From NCBI RefSeq assembly GCF_002909375.1, contig NZ_PPXD01000001.1:62001-126000 (forward strand): a stretch of DNA of 64,000 nucleotides, in the 5' to 3' direction. Position 1 is the stretch's first letter, and the number at the start of each line of letters is the position of its first letter. Both the position numbers and the translations under genes were made by a program. A model generated the notes under the pieces. The model was not told the origin of the DNA and did not search any database. It saw nothing but the letters and a program-made list of their open reading frames with translations. This document shows positions 62,864-64,000 of the stretch, one piece after another. This stretch comes from Cryobacterium zongtaii (lineage in GTDB: Bacteria; Actinomycetota; Actinomycetes; Actinomycetales; Microbacteriaceae).

Positions 62864-64000
62864 ATGTGCGGAATCGTAGGATATGTCGGAGACAACAAAA
62901 GCGTCGAGGTCCTCATGGGAGGTCTCCGTCGACTCGAGTACCGGGGGTATGACTCCGCGGGGATAGCGGTGATCGACGACGCGGGTGTGCTCAACACCGC
63001 GAAGCGCGCCGGCAAGCTCGCCGTGCTCGCCGCCGAGCTCGAGGCGCACCCGATCAACAACGGGCGCACCGGAATCGGGCACACCCGGTGGGCCACCCAC
63101 GGTGGTCCGACCGACCAGAACGCGCACCCGCACCTGGGTGACGACGGCAAGCTCGCCCTCATCCACAACGGCATCATCGAGAACTTCTCGCCGCTCAAGG
63201 ACGAACTCCTCGCCGAGGGTTACGTCTTCGAAAGCGAAACCGACACCGAGGTGGCCGCCGTGCTGCTCGGCCGCGAATACCGCCGCCTGGGTGACCTGGG
63301 CGAAGCGTTCCGCACCGTCGTCGCGCGCCTGGACGGCGCGTTCACGCTGCTGGCCGTGCACCAGGACCAGCCCGGCGTCGTGGTCGGCGCCCGCCGTAAC
63401 TCGCCGCTGGTGATCGGCCTGGGCGACGGCGAGAACTTCCTCGGCTCCGACGTCGCGGCGTTCGTGGAGTACACCCGTCGTGCCGTCGCGATCGGCCAGG
63501 ACCAGATCGTGACCATCACCCCCGACCTCGTCACCGTCACCGACTTCTTCGGCGCCCCCGTCGAGGTCGAAGAATTCGACATCGCCTGGGACGCCTCCGC
63601 CAGTGAAAAGGGCGGCTGGTCCAGCTTCATGGCCAAGGAGATCTCCGAGCAGCCGGATGCCGTCACCAACACCCTGCGCGGCCGCATCCACGACGGCCAG
63701 GCCGTGGTGCCCGAGCTCGAGGCCTTCGGCGATGACGTGCTCGCCGGCATCCGCCGCATCGTGATTGTGGCCTGCGGCACGGCCGCGTACGCCGGCCAGA
63801 CCGCCAAGTACGCCATCGAGAAGTGGGCGCAGGTGCCGGTGGATGTCGAACTCAGCCACGAGTTCCGCTACCGCGACCCGGTGCTCACCTCGGACACCCT
63901 GGTGATCTCGATCAGCCAGTCCGGCGAGACCATGGACACCCTGATGGCCGTGAAGTACGCCCGCGAGGCCGGCGCCAAGGCCATCTCGATCTGCAACACC
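62864..64000 (+). CDS. glmS: Glutamine-fructose-6-phosphate aminotransferase, 5' part
   Basis: The enzyme makes glucosamine-6-phosphate from fructose-6-phosphate and glutamine. The visible 379 codons reach the window edge, out of about 615 expected. The N-terminal nucleophile Cys2 (MCGIVGYVG) is followed by the glutaminase motifs RRLEYRGYDSAG and GHTRWATHG. The first sugar-isomerase domain starts near 290, with VACGTAAYAG and SQSGETMDTLMA. It is partial only because the window ends. Confidence 0.97.
   Translation, partial: MCGIVGYVGDNKSVEVLMGGLRRLEYRGYDSAGIAVIDDAGVLNTAKRAGKLAVLAAELEAHPINNGRTGIGHTRWATHGGPTDQNAHPHLGDDGKLALIHNGIIENFSPLKDELLAEGYVFESETDTEVAAVLLGREYRRLGDLGEAFRTVVARLDGAFTLLAVHQDQPGVVVGARRNSPLVIGLGDGENFLGSDVAAFVEYTRRAVAIGQDQIVTITPDLVTVTDFFGAPVEVEEFDIAWDASASEKGGWSSFMAKEISEQPDAVTNTLRGRIHDGQAVVPELEAFGDDVLAGIRRIVIVACGTAAYAGQTAKYAIEKWAQVPVDVELSHEFRYRDPVLTSDTLVISISQSGETMDTLMAVKYAREAGAKAISICNT

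Overview
The window is chromosomal DNA from a high-GC Gram-positive bacterium. It is most likely an actinomycete of the Microbacteriaceae (Cryobacterium-like), but that placement is inferred from gene content and style, not from a search. The signs are frequent GTG starts, several genes whose -10 box lies 6-8 nt before the start codon (leaderless transcripts), WXG100-type proteins with an FHA/FtsK-type ATPase, an MT0933-like antitoxin-type protein, and actinobacterial ribosomal operon order. No insertion sequence, prophage, CRISPR array, rRNA or tRNA gene was recognised.

Layout. (1) 13-9386: a type IV pilus operon with pilT, pilC, pilA, three further prepilin-like or PilX-like genes, prepilin peptidase pilD and the pilM-pilN-pilO assembly genes. 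It probably continues upstream of the window. (2) 9481-23833: a more GC-rich type VII secretion (T7SS/ESX-like) locus. It holds a 1491-aa FHA plus three-ATPase EccC/EssC protein, small WXG100-like proteins, a helical putative substrate, membrane and accessory proteins, and at the end a 573-aa helical/lipase protein overlapped by a lipoprotein gene. The pair resembles a secreted lipase with its immunity lipoprotein. (3) 23894-25259: a YitT-family membrane protein and an unknown gene. (4) 25596-29977: rpsL-rpsG-fusA-tuf. (5) 30999-42599: the S10/spc ribosomal cluster through secY and adk, without rpsN. (6) 42698-51237: map, then a mannitol phosphotransferase block (divergent mtlR; EIIB-like gene, ptsH, ptsI, mtlA, mtlF, mtlD) sitting inside the ribosomal supercluster. 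(7) 51366-54471: the alpha operon infA-rpmJ-rpsM-rpsK-rpoA-rplQ, without rpsD. (8) 54876-64000: an OatA-like acyltransferase, truA, rplM-rpsI, glmM, a GNAT acetyltransferase, coaA and the 5' part of glmS.

How parts work together. PilT, PilC, PilD and PilM-N-O would process pilins and extend or retract pili. The EccC-like ATPase would export the WXG100-like proteins and the larger substrates. In the PTS block phosphate passes from PEP through EI and HPr to MtlF and MtlA; mannitol-1-phosphate is oxidised by MtlD, and MtlR carries PRD, EIIB-like and EIIA-like domains to sense this flow. GlmS and GlmM supply amino sugar for the cell wall, and CoaA starts coenzyme A synthesis.

The non-coding DNA is unusually structured. 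There is a 66-bp imperfect palindrome in four copies, a six-site array phased at exactly 19 bp after glmM, a dispersed 19-bp palindrome family, several strong terminators, and hairpins at the places where rpsN and rpsD are often found.
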